Positions 1 to 9,424 of a stretch of 25,000 nucleotides of DNA are shown here, one piece after another; the first letter of the stretch is position 1, and every line of letters starts with the position of its first letter. The position numbers and the translations under genes are program-made. The notes under the pieces are model-generated. The model was not told where the DNA came from. It made no database searches and saw nothing but the letters and a program-made list of their open reading frames with translations. The DNA lies in assembly GCA_015478945.1 (NCBI GenBank), contig JABUQX010002254.1:70001-95000 (forward strand). The letters are read 5' to 3'. The DNA comes from Trachelipus rathkii (lineage: Eukaryota; Arthropoda; Malacostraca; Isopoda; Trachelipodidae).

Positions 1-379
1 GAATACTTCGAATTTTTTACCTATAATAACATTTTCCCTCTCATTTTCTCCGTTCAACTATACCACTAGGGGGATTTTGTGTTTAATAGCAGAACTTGCT
101 TGTTTTTTTTTCCGGTTGCGCAAGAAGAGACATCCCCAGTGCATCGGTGAAGAATGTCTATGGAGGAGCATTTTCCATAACTGCTTCCAGAGCTGAGTAT
201 CCCGATCATATTCCAGTGTAGGAAAATGCATGAAAATCCTAAATGGGGGGTATTCAAAATATTACTTCTGACACGTTAAGTGTATCCTACCATCATTTTT
301 AGGCATTCATTCATAATTTGTTAAGCTTTGTCAACACGTATTTTCACCTTCACTTTATGATGATTTTTCAGTTAATAAA

Positions 380-382
<3 letters not shown>
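1..382. other. Left edge, unassigned, with a short coding-like stretch
   Basis: No gene was recognised. On the + strand a pyrimidine run at about 103-113 precedes GCGCAAG, an acceptor-like context. From about 113 to 222 one frame stays open and reads in part as SVKNVYGGAFSITASRAEYP before a stop at 220-222, and a GT lies just at its end. Base composition here is more balanced than in the flanks. This could be an orphan exon of an unrecognised gene, but a second frame is also open over much of it, so the support is weak. Confidence 0.25.
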
Positions 383-431
<49 letters not shown>

Positions 432-456
432 TATATATATCTATATAGATACATAT

Positions 457-530
<74 letters not shown>
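383..530. repeat. (AT)n array
   Basis: Nearly pure AT dinucleotide with a few interruptions such as TTTTT and CTATATAGATACA. Simple sequence; no coding meaning. Confidence 0.95.
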
Positions 531-534
<4 letters not shown>

Positions 535-591
535 AACCTTGCATCTATCAAAATAGATAGACCTTTAGATTTTTTTCTTATATAGAGCTTC

Positions 592-666
<75 letters not shown>

Positions 667-690
667 TTATCATAATTATATATTTATATA

Positions 691-722
<32 letters not shown>
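592..722. repeat. (AT)n array upstream of the eRF1-like gene
   Basis: Second long AT dinucleotide block, interrupted by TTTATCATAATTA-like sequence around 655-690. It ends about 165 bases before the start codon of the eRF1-like gene, so any TATA-type promoter cannot be told from the repeat. Confidence 0.95.
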
Positions 723-886
723 CTATGCTCTGCTGATATATATGCAAGAGAATACTTCTTTTCATAATATTTAGGTTTTTCTTCAAAACAAAACGTAGAG
801 ATATGCATCTCTGCATTCAATGTATATCAATTCTGTTAATCTGAAGAAATACTGAAGATAGAGGAGAATTCTATTTTGAGTTTACA

Positions 887-2089
887 ATGGACCACTTGGA
901 AATGTGGAGGCTAAGGAGGAGGATAGAGTATCTGGAGTCTGTTAGGCCTGTTGGGCACACTAGTATTGTAACTGTTCTTGTAAGACCGGATGATCACATG
1001 AGTAGAATTAGGAGCTTTATTACAGAGGAACATAGTAAAGCTAACAATGTAAAATCGGCTCAAAATAGAGGGTCTGTTCAAGATGGATTAAGATCGATTG
1101 GAGAGTACTTAAAAATGTACAAATTGCCTCCAAAGAACGGCATGGCTTGCTATTTTGGATCATCAGTCCATGATCCATATACTGACAGGGAAAAAAGATT
1201 AAAAATGTATTTCGAACCCCCAAGACCAATTGGTAGATTCGTTTACCATTGCGATGGAAAAGTTCAGACAGAAGCTTTGAGAGAGCTTTTACGGGACCAA
1301 GAATCATACGGCTTTATTATCATGGATGGAAAAGGAGCAATGTTTGCAGTTGTTAGGGGAAATGAAAAACATATCAAATGCCGTTTTTCTGTTGATTTAC
1401 CGAGAAAACATAGTAGAGGTGGACAGTCAGCCATGAGATTTGCTAGGCAAAGAGAAGAGATTAGAAAAAATTATCTGATACAAGTATGTGAAAAAGCGAC
1501 AACAGTGTTTATAACTGATGATAGACCAAATATTAGAGGATTAGTTCTTGCTGGCCAAGCTCAATTTAAAGATGATTTGCAAAAATCCCCTCATCTTGAT
1601 CAAAGACTTAGAGCAATTGTAAAATTGACTGTGACCGTTGGGTATGGGGAATATCAAGGATTAGATGAAGCTATTAAACTTAGTACTGATATTCTGGGAA
1701 ATCTTCGCCTAACAGCTGAAATTAAACTACTAAACGGGTTTATGGAGATGCTTCAGAAAGGAAAGGACAATATGGTAGCTTATGGTGTGAAAGCCACAGT
1801 AAATGCTCTAGAAGAAGGCGTAGTTGATAAACTGATTGTGTATGAAGATTTAGAGACAGTTCGTTTTTTATTGAGAGAGATAAGATTCTGTAAAGAAGAA
1901 ACCTATGTATTTTGCACTGGAAGCAAACCATCATTGGAGAGAGTTGATTGTTGTTTGAAGCTAAAAGACCATCTATTAAGTAATGTAAACCATCTTTGTG
2001 TCTTCAAAACTGATCTGCATTTTATACTGCGAGTAAAAGGATATCGAGATAAAATGAAAAATAAGAATAAGTCTTACAAGAATATTTAG
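887..2089 (+). CDS. Divergent eRF1-like peptide chain release factor paralogue
   Basis: An intact 400-residue ORF, colinear with class I release factor eRF1, which reads stop codons in the ribosomal A site and triggers peptide release with eRF3. Seen: LEMW near the start matches the family's VEIW. The N domain has HTS (24-26) where eRF1 has GTS, NVKS (54-57) where it has NIKS, and YHCDGKV (120-126) where it has YxCxxxF. The M domain keeps RGGQSAMRFARQR with GGQ at 178-180. The C domain runs from about 220 (LAGQAQFK, LDQRLR, LIVYEDLE). The protein is shorter than the roughly 437 residues of animal eRF1. The insert-bearing C-terminal part is reduced, the glycine-rich loop is missing, and the acidic tail is replaced by KMKNKNKSYKNI. 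The ATG lies in ACAATGG, with an in-frame TGA about 45 bases upstream. No intron interrupts it, unlike typical animal eRF1 genes, suggesting an old retrocopy. Whether it is expressed or still terminates translation is unknown. Confidence 0.9.
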   Translation: MDHLEMWRLRRRIEYLESVRPVGHTSIVTVLVRPDDHMSRIRSFITEEHSKANNVKSAQNRGSVQDGLRSIGEYLKMYKLPPKNGMACYFGSSVHDPYTDREKRLKMYFEPPRPIGRFVYHCDGKVQTEALRELLRDQESYGFIIMDGKGAMFAVVRGNEKHIKCRFSVDLPRKHSRGGQSAMRFARQREEIRKNYLIQVCEKATTVFITDDRPNIRGLVLAGQAQFKDDLQKSPHLDQRLRAIVKLTVTVGYGEYQGLDEAIKLSTDILGNLRLTAEIKLLNGFMEMLQKGKDNMVAYGVKATVNALEEGVVDKLIVYEDLETVRFLLREIRFCKEETYVFCTGSKPSLERVDCCLKLKDHLLSNVNHLCVFKTDLHFILRVKGYRDKMKNKNKSYKNI

Positions 2090-3021
2090 ATAAAAGTCTA
2101 CGATTGCGAGATTAGTTCACAGAAAGAAAGTATTAATTTAGATCAGTATTAACTAAATAGTATTTATCTTCGAGTATTCGAGGAAGAGAGTACGGTTATA
2201 TTGGCGATATACCACGGAACTCAGACGAGATGACACTTCTCTTGTGAATTACTATTTGCGAGATTATATTCACAATCAGGCTTGTCAAGTAAGAAGTATA
2301 TTATCGAGAATTTTGATAGTTATATTAAGAGAATGAAGAAGTGCTTTAAAAAAAAAAAATAAAGGAGATATATATGAGATTATAACATGAAGAAATATTT
2401 ATTATACAATAATTATTTTGTGGAGTGATGTCTAAACATATATTTATATATTTAATGTAGTTAATATTATTATTATTCTCGAGTCCTGTCATTAGTATGT
2501 ATTAATTCACAGTGTCAATGTATTGAGGTCTTTGAATGATGAGCGACACATATTATTATTATTATGATTATTAATTATTTATTATTATTTATTATGATGA
2601 TTTATATTTTAGTATATTATATATATATTAGTGATTTATTATTTGATAAGAGCTATTACATCTTATAAGTATAATTCAAAATTCAATTTCTATCTATTAT
2701 TATCATTAATTATTATTATTTTATTTATAATTATATACTCTAAACTATATTATATGGTAATTAAAATCTATTTATATTATATGCTCACTTTACATCTCAA
2801 TAAAGATTTCAGAAACGCGACTCAGATTACTAGTAGGAGACCATTTGAAGAGAAATTAAATTACGAACAGTTTTTTCCACACTCGTTATTTATATCTAAT
2901 GTGTGCAATAAGAGTGTCATCATGTCGGGTCATCTGGCCAATCTTCTTACTAATATTATTTCAATTCTGATATCACAGTGACCTATAGAGTGAGTAGAAG
3001 GAGTTTAAGGAATCAGTTATT
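2090..3021. other. 3' flank of the eRF1-like gene, no gene seen
   Basis: AT-rich sequence. A run of 12 A at 2348-2359, about 260 bases after the stop codon, could be the remnant of a poly(A) tail of a retrocopied transcript, but I see no target-site duplication. TTA-rich low complexity occupies about 2460-2720. The open frame at 2631-2981 consists largely of Tyr, Ile, Leu and Asn codons forced by composition and is not called. Confidence 0.5.
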
Positions 3022-3247
3022 TAATATAATATTATATATTAATATATATATATAATAATATATATATATATATAATATATATATATAAATATATAATATT
3101 ATATATATTAATAATTATGTATATATAATATATATAGTATCAATATATATATATATTATTATATACTATATATATAGTAATTATAATATATAGTATATTA
3201 ATATGACTATATTATATATATATATATATATAATAATATATATATAT
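3022..3247. repeat. Degenerate (AT)n / TAATA array
   Basis: AT dinucleotide with frequent AATA and TTAT phase slips, about 225 bases. Confidence 0.9.
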
Positions 3248-4030
3248 CTAGAAGTGATGGCATAATATAAGAGGCTCTATGTGTGTTGTTTTTTAAGCTC
3301 AGAAAAACCGAATTTTTTATTTCTCATTATAGCACGCTGAATAGAGAAACGCGGTTTAGTTCTCCGTGAGTGGGAGGAATTTTATATAACTTTACACACA
3401 CTACACTATACTTTCTCACAATACATACTTACAGCAGCAAACATCGAGACACAATCAGAGCAGCTATTATCACAAGTATCACTAACTAAATATAAATCTT
3501 TAAAGACAAGTAGTATATGACAAAATCCTTTTGTATTATATAAAATAAATACGCATTTTTTAATTAATCCAATTGATTGATATCACTTGCACAATTTCGA
3601 AGCTTCACGTGGAGACTAAATTCAGATTTCGAATATTTGAGAATAAAACAGAGAGAGAACGACTCAGTGACATTTTTGCTTAGTCAATCTTACTACAAAC
3701 AGTGATATCCTCTCTTTGTGAGAGTTCGATAGTACTCCTATTTTGAGTGATTATCCGAGATTAAACACTATTATTAATGAACAAGTTATAGTTGGCATGT
3801 ATTACAACGGGTTGGTCACGAGCAATACGCGGAATGTTCATTGACACTCACTGAGAAAAGCTGGTTTAACCAGTGAGAGTTCAGCACCTATCATACTCAC
3901 TAACCTCAACATATCGCCGAGAACAACTAGTCCGAGATGTTAAAACATTATGTATATGCATTTATACACCTATAGCACTCATCCACTAATGAAATAATAA
4001 AAATCACACTGCATACTGACTAATACTGCA
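3248..4030. other. Unassigned AT-rich stretch
   Basis: No recognisable gene, transposon end or RNA gene. Short words GTGAG/GAGTG and their complement CTCAC recur (for example near 3367, 3413, 3718, 3845, 3873 and 3896). Confidence 0.4.
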
Positions 4031-4039
4031 AACTGAATG

Positions 4040-4245
4040 GGGTCTCGATCATCCCTATTTTATCATATCAAACTCGATTCCGTGAGTTTCTAGAAAGGCT
4101 TTTATAACCGGCTACCGATTCCGGTTTTCCGGAAAGTCTTTTCATCCCGATCCACTCATACCATTCCGATCTATCATAATTTATAGAATCCGTGTTTTCG
4201 GACTCGGATTCCGGTTCAGAACTTTCGATTCGACGGAGCTGGTTA
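4040..4245. repeat. GATTCCG-rich degenerate repeat block
   Basis: Within about 200 bases the words CGATTCCG, GATTCCGG, CCGATC and GGACTCGGATTCCGG recur in a degenerate way, clearly more GC-rich than the surroundings. A comparable block lies at 14569-15000. Such GACTCCGA-type words are seen in subterminal parts of some invertebrate hAT-like elements, but no convincing paired ends were found here. Confidence 0.5.
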
Positions 4246-4254
4246 TTGTAGCAA

Positions 4255-4750
4255 TGATTTTAAGTGTTTGTTATTCATTATTAATTTTATTCGTTTTTTA
4301 TTCTTTATTATATTTTTATATTTACCAAAAAAATTATAACTAAAAACAAATTATTTTATAATACAGTTAAAGGCTTGAACATTTAGTGTATTAATTGAGT
4401 TATAATTATAATACACATAATTAAATAGTAAATAATATATGTTTGTTTTAATGCTTGTTTATATATTTTAAATACTCACATACCCTGAAGTATATTAGAT
4501 TATTATTGATTATTTTAATATATTAATTCATTTATTACTTATTTTTGTGCTTATGAATTATTATTATTTAATATTAATAATAATTTATTTAATACTTTTT
4601 TACCTATGTATAATTATTATTATTATTATTAATTTATTTATTGTTTATTAATTTATGTATTATTATCAGTTATTATTAATTATTATTAGCTTTTAATTAT
4701 TAATTTTTATTAGTTATAATTAACTATTAACTATTAAGGTTACGTATTCT
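4255..4750. repeat. TTA-rich low-complexity tract
   Basis: Long run of TTATTATTAAT-like sequence directly upstream of the GABA-B receptor exon; intron-like filler with no coding signal. Confidence 0.7.
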
Positions 4751-4759
4751 CTATTTTAG

Positions 4760-5003
4760 ATTTATTCAACTTTCTCACCCTACCTGCAACAATACATGTT
4801 TAGTTGGAATAATTTTGTGTTTGGGATCAATATTTTTGCTTGGTCTTGACGGTCAGTTCGTTTCGAAAGAAAATTTCCCTTTGGTTTGTGGTGCTCGCGC
4901 TTGGGTCCTTTGCCTAGGCTTTAGCTTGGCCTATGGAGCCATGTTTTCAAAAGTTTGGAGGGTTCATCAACTTACAAACAAAAATACAAAAAGAAAAATA
5001 TAG
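4760..5003 (+). CDS. GABA-B receptor subunit 1-like exon (TM2-TM3)
   Basis: Metabotropic GABA-B receptors are class C GPCRs at synapses. The frame from 4761 reads FIQLSHPTCNN, a hydrophobic TM2 (about 4794-4840), then LLGLDGQFVS, VCGARAW and FSLAYGAMFSKVWRVH, which is TM3 and its cytoplasmic border. The Cys in CGARAW matches the conserved TM3 disulfide position. The pattern fits insect-type GABA-B-R1 better than R2. The left border is a plausible acceptor: a T-rich tract, then CTATTTTAG at 4751-4759. Downstream of TRP-ARG-VAL-HIS the frame runs into Lys/Asn-rich sequence and a TAG at 5001-5003, with no usable GT donor in the following 90 bases. It is therefore either a decayed exon or part of a duplicated gene fragment. 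The ligand-binding domain and the other transmembrane helices are not in the window. Confidence 0.75.
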
Positions 5004-5141
5004 CATATATATATATTTATATATATATATATAACAAAATTATATACCTCTGAAACTTAAACATAAAATTACTAATCTAACTAATAATATTAACAAAATG
5101 TCTGAAAGTTTGACATTATCACTTAACGGGTATAATTTGTT

Positions 5142-5209
5142 GTTCTTGAGGGTGTGGACCTGCACTTCTTGAGAGGTGTGACCTGCTCTTCTTGAGGGTA
5201 TGACCTGCT
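5142..5209. repeat. Three tandem copies of a 22-23 bp unit
   Basis: Units at 5142-5164, 5165-5187 and 5188-5209 share CTTCTTGAG, GTGTG or GTATG, then ACCTGCT. This short minisatellite lies between the GABA-B receptor exon and its degenerate copy. Confidence 0.85.
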
Positions 5210-5369
5210 TTTGTGCATATGAACCTTTAAAATTTTCCTGTCAGTTGTGTGAGTGTTATCTATTTATTATTTGCTCAGAGTGAGTCCTTTGAGATACAGT
5301 GAAACAAAACATAAAAGAGCCACTTTTTTGAGCAAGAAACATTTGTTTCTCTATTTTTGCATTTTTGGA

Positions 5370-5543
5370 TTGAAAGCAAACCAGACATTCTCTTGTGCGG
5401 CTATAATAGAGAGTGATCCTTATCTGACACTAGGTGAGCATTTTAGCTCTTGCGCTTTACTGGTAGCCAGGTTGTATACTATAAAGTTTTGGAGGGTTCA
5501 TGCGACTACCACCAAAACTAAACACGACACAGAGAGGCAATAA
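5370..5543 (+). pseudogene. Degenerate second copy of the GABA-B receptor TM3 exon end
   Basis: The frame reads LTLGEHFSSC, then TIKFWRVHATTTKTKHDTER. The DNA word AAAGTTTTGGAGGGTTCAT (about 5484-5502) differs from the upstream exon by one inserted T. The TTKTK tail is the expected continuation of GABA-B-R1, which the upstream exon has lost. The TM3 core (LAYGAMFSK) is not recognisable, so the copy appears scrambled. It could be a decayed tandem duplicate. A mutually exclusive alternative exon is less likely, since TM2 cannot be found. The frame stays open to a TAA at 5541-5543. Confidence 0.45.
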
Positions 5544-6307
5544 GTAACGATTAATTAATTAACCGTAATATCATTCAACCGTGATGAGTTAATTAATATC
5601 TATTATATCTAGATTACTTAATATTTATATCCATCTGAATATATTTTATTATTTGTAACAAAAAATATATTATATATTACCTACTGTAGTATAATGATGT
5701 GACATAAATATTATTATGTGATTAAATGGTGTAATTTGAAGTATAAGTGGAGGTTTTTGCACGAATCGAGTTACTTTAACAGACATCTCAACTTTTTTTT
5801 TAGGAGGATATAAAGAGCAGTAGGTAATTATTCAAGAAATAAAGAGCAAGTATATTAAGATAGCAACAAAAGTGTCTCTCTTAATATATTTACTGTCGAA
5901 TATATCATAACTACTATAATCAGTCAAATTAAAGCTGCTAATGATACTGTAATAAAAATATAAATAATGATGCTATGCATATATTAATGGTTCATTATAA
6001 TTAATATTAATTTATTTAATATATAAAACTCTATAAATATATAAAATCTACTCTAAGATTTATAAAAATAAAATAAATTTTAAACTTCATCATTATATTA
6101 ATATAATATTAATAGTTAATCATATATATAATATAATATTATATGATAGGGTGGTACGTTTATTAGTCTAGGACTGTTAGTCAGGCTAATGATTTAAAGT
6201 TTTATAGTTAAGTTATATACTCACTCAGTAGTATATTCTTCGTGCATACTGTGATAACATAATATCTATCATAATAACCTAAACGAATAGGTTAATTTTT
6301 GTCTACT
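5544..6307. other. Unassigned AT-rich stretch
   Basis: Noncoding in appearance. It contains TTAATTAATTAAC near 5550 and short AT runs. No gene, RNA or transposon end was recognised. Confidence 0.4.
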
Positions 6308-6541
6308 AGAATATATATATAATATATATACTATTAATATTAAATAATAAAGTACTGTGATATATAATTATTATTTATATATATATTATATATAATATAT
6401 AATTATATATATAATATAGTATACTATATATTAATATATATCTAGTATTATATATATACATAATATATATATATAATTATATAAATATATTATATATATA
6501 TATTATATACTATATATATATATTATCTATATATATATATT
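6308..6541. repeat. Degenerate (AT)n array
   Basis: AT dinucleotide with many TAATA and TATTA phase changes. Confidence 0.9.
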
Positions 6542-7814
6542 ATTTAAGTGAGATTTGTTATGGCAATAAGTAAATTTAATTGGAGATTATATAAATGCTC
6601 TATGGTAAGAGGAATATTATAAATAGTTAAAAAAGCAAATAATATTAGAAAAAAATATATATTTTCATAATTTAAATATTAAAAGCTGATACATATAACT
6701 TTTAACTAAATTCAGAGGCAATGCATCTTTAGGGCCCAGTAAGCCCGCGTATATAGCTCACGTTACAATAATTCGAGCTTCAGTGAGTAGAGAACCCGAG
6801 ATTATGAATTGGACACAATTTACTACATCTGAGCGCAATATCTATTCAACATGCCGAGTGAACTATACAAGTATAATATATGAGTTACCATAGGAAACAG
6901 GATCTTTGATGCCAGCTACGCATGGCTTGGAGTCACGACTCGGAACACTTAGTGATATAGACAGATCATAACTCTTCTAGTGATACTATAGATGACTACA
7001 AATAAGTACTGTAGAATATGTAAATAGCAGAATAAATAGATTGATCTGGAGTATGATGGTTATCGTATATAATACATTAAATAAAAACGATAAGTTTAAC
7101 ACTATAGTATCCAACTAACTCACAAAACATTTCTCTGGTCAGAGTACATCATCCTATCCGATCATTCATCGAGCGTAGCTCAAGGTGGTGTGTTGGTAGT
7201 GTAGAGTAGAGTAATTATTGTAGTTTGTACACATATGCCTCATCCCTACCGCCAGGAGCCGACCGTTTACTAATTCCGCTGAAATCGAGAGATTTAGCAA
7301 CGGCCGCCTGTACTTGAGCGGTTTACGTCTAGAAAGAGAGAACAACTTTACAAAAGAGTTGTAAAGGTTAAAGTTCATGTTAATTTTTGTAAGATAAAGC
7401 AATTTCGAAGTGTTTATCTGTGAGACGTCGTTGCAATAGGAGCTCACTTTCGAAACGATAGTGCAGAGTGCTCGCGAACCTGTCGTTAGTGCCTCCCGCC
7501 CAGCACATCTAGTGAAGTCAGAGAGCATATCTGGAAACTGAGGAAGCAATGAAAAAATAAGACTTATTATAAAAAATAAAAGAGAGGAGGGATTCAGTAT
7601 CTATATGAAGCATGAGCCCATAGCAAAAAGTATTGAATAGAATTAGATAGTATTTGAGAGAGTAAAACTTTATTATTAGTTATTAGTAGTATAGACTAAA
7701 GATGTTATGCATTATCTCACCTCATTCCAATATGAGATGTGTGACAACACTAAAAAGTAAAAACAGTTAAGCCAGAAGTGTCATTTGCCATAACAGATAT
7801 AGTGAGAAGATATA
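6542..7814. other. Unassigned; more balanced island at about 7160-7530
   Basis: Most of this stretch has no features. Between about 7160 and 7530 GC content rises and contains CCGCCAGGAGCCGACC, CAACGGCCGCC and TGCCTCCCGCCCAGCAC. The minus strand has a 127-codon open frame there (7166-7549), but its residues show no family pattern, so I do not call a gene. It may be a fragment of an unrecognised repeat or an untranslated exon. Confidence 0.35.
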
Positions 7815-7815
7815 G

Positions 7816-7865
<50 letters not shown>

Positions 7866-7880
7866 ATATATATATATACT
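7815..7880. repeat. (AT)n array
   Basis: About 65 bases of AT dinucleotide with one TAGTAATA interruption near 7862. Confidence 0.95.
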
Positions 7881-9235
7881 ATAGAATTTTTTACCATATA
7901 CTCGAGAGTTTATTAATAGAAATTAAAGTTTCGCAGGTTGAGGCGACCCTGAGTATGTTAAAATTCTATTACATCAGTTCAATAATATTAGTAATCAGAG
8001 AGGCATAGATTAAGAAGCAATAATCATACTATATAATACATAAAAGATAGAAAGCAGATTTTGAAATGATTGAAGAGCGGAGTGTAGAGTCAACTGCAAT
8101 AAGAATGGATAATTAGCTAGATAAGATGCTAAAGGAAGTCGTTAAATTATATATATAGGAAAGCAAGAACAGGAGTGAGGAGACATAGAATATGTACATG
8201 ACCTTGAACCTTCGATTAGAAGCATGATTTTTGCTCTACTATGTGTGTTGAACATCACAGTCGAGATCTTAGAAGGTGAACACAATCACATGCGAGGAGC
8301 AGTAGACTACACGCGCGTCAAGAGATACTTCTCGAGAGGGAGTTCCTCACGACTCAAGTGCACTGAGAGAATGCCAGAGAAAGAGAATGTGAGTACTTGG
8401 AGAGATAGTGGAAAACTTTTAATAAATTAAACCCTTCAGCGTTTAAAGCATAGGCCTGGTCGATGATGCAAGAGGCACAATAATAAATAGTGGTTTTATG
8501 GTACGATAATATACTCTTCGTAGAACTTCTCTCTCAGTCTGTATACTCTGTCAATACGCAGAAAGATCTTATCATCATCTCTACGTGACATCTATCAGAT
8601 AAGTTATCACAGTCTCAGATCTCGCTATTCTCCTAGCACACACACACTGAGTCAATCACACACACACAGCAGTAATTAAGGGATAATGTAGTATATATTA
8701 TACACCAGATGATCCAAAATGATATATATAAGAAAAATTTGCAATATAAAGATTAGATAGTAGAATTATTTAGTTAGAGGTAAGAAGGTGAATAAGAACT
8801 TGTCTAATATATAGAGAACACTAAGAAAGTTCAGCTTACTTTTATACTTTTTGGTGAGAAAGTACTCTTACCTCTCCGATAATAATATCTAAAAAAAAAA
8901 CAGAAAGAGATTATAAAATATAGAAATAGATAAATTAACATGTGAGTAAGAGGAGACTTATAAGAACTTTTTCACATTCCAAATAAGGCAACTTGTGAGT
9001 CTATATTATGTCAGTGAATTGGCCGAGAACTATGTCTGATGCTAACCTATATGAGATTACTTAGGTGGACAAGAATAATATTTTTGATCGAAAAGTAATG
9101 TATAATACTTAGTGTTCACATTATTGCTCATCGCACCACGATAAGAGAAACTTACTTGTTATCCAGACACACACAAGAAACATCTTATCGTGTGTGTCAC
9201 ACTCTATGTTTTACTTTTCTATATATGCAATTCTT
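7881..9235. other. Unassigned stretch
   Basis: No recognised gene. At 8224-8430 (+) a 68-codon frame is open in slightly GC-richer sequence, without family resemblance. CA-rich words (CACACACACTGAGTCAATCACACACACACA) cluster near 8636-8670. GTGAG/CTCAC words are again frequent. Confidence 0.35.
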
Positions 9236-9247
9236 TTATGTTCTCAC

Positions 9248-9424
9248 ATAACTACGATCGATATTAAGAACAGGCCGAGCCATGTTTGAAGAATTATTAA
9301 AATCAGAAGGAGAAATAGAATTTTGACCAGCGTTTACGGCACTCGGATTCAGCTCGTCAGGAGGAGGAATTTCAATGGTTTCGTTTTCATCAAGATTGAC
9401 AACCTCTTCGTTGTCGGATGGCAT
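9248..9424 (-). CDS. Candidate coding exon, acidic N-terminal-like peptide
   Basis: Not recognised. Reading from an ATG at 9422-9424 the minus strand gives MPSDNEEVVNLDENETIEIP, then a Pro- and Ser-rich stretch, with mixed codons unlike the AT-forced frames nearby. The frame meets TAT followed by GTGAGA, a good splice donor, at 9242-9247; without splicing it ends at 9236. Upstream on the same strand lies another donor-like GTAAGT near 9531-9536, preceded by CTCCAGT. No clear acceptor AG separates that donor from the ATG, so exon structure is uncertain. The acidic, low-hydrophobicity composition suggests a disordered region. It could be a gene of unknown function, or a transposon remnant. Confidence 0.3.

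Noticed and set aside
590..820. Open frame made mostly of Tyr-Ile repeats on the minus strand (similar ones at 7778-8008, 15715-16041, 17082-17379, 22522-22764)
   Set aside because: These frames are translations of (AT)n arrays, which contain no stop codon in a Tyr-Ile phase; not genes.
887..2089. Assignment of the eRF1-like gene to Pelota/Dom34
   Set aside because: Pelota lacks GGQ; this protein has an intact GGQ and NIKS-like and YxC motifs, so it belongs with eRF1.
2631..2981. 116-codon + frame downstream of the eRF1-like gene
   Set aside because: Composition-forced Ile/Tyr/Leu/Asn codons in TTA-rich sequence, no family pattern.
4760..5543. Mutually exclusive alternative exons of a live GABA-B receptor gene
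   Set aside because: The second copy has no recognisable TM2 or TM3 core and the first has no donor; decay fits better.
7166..7549. 127-codon minus-strand frame in a GC-richer island
   Set aside because: No domain, motif, splice logic or recognisable family; described only as an island.
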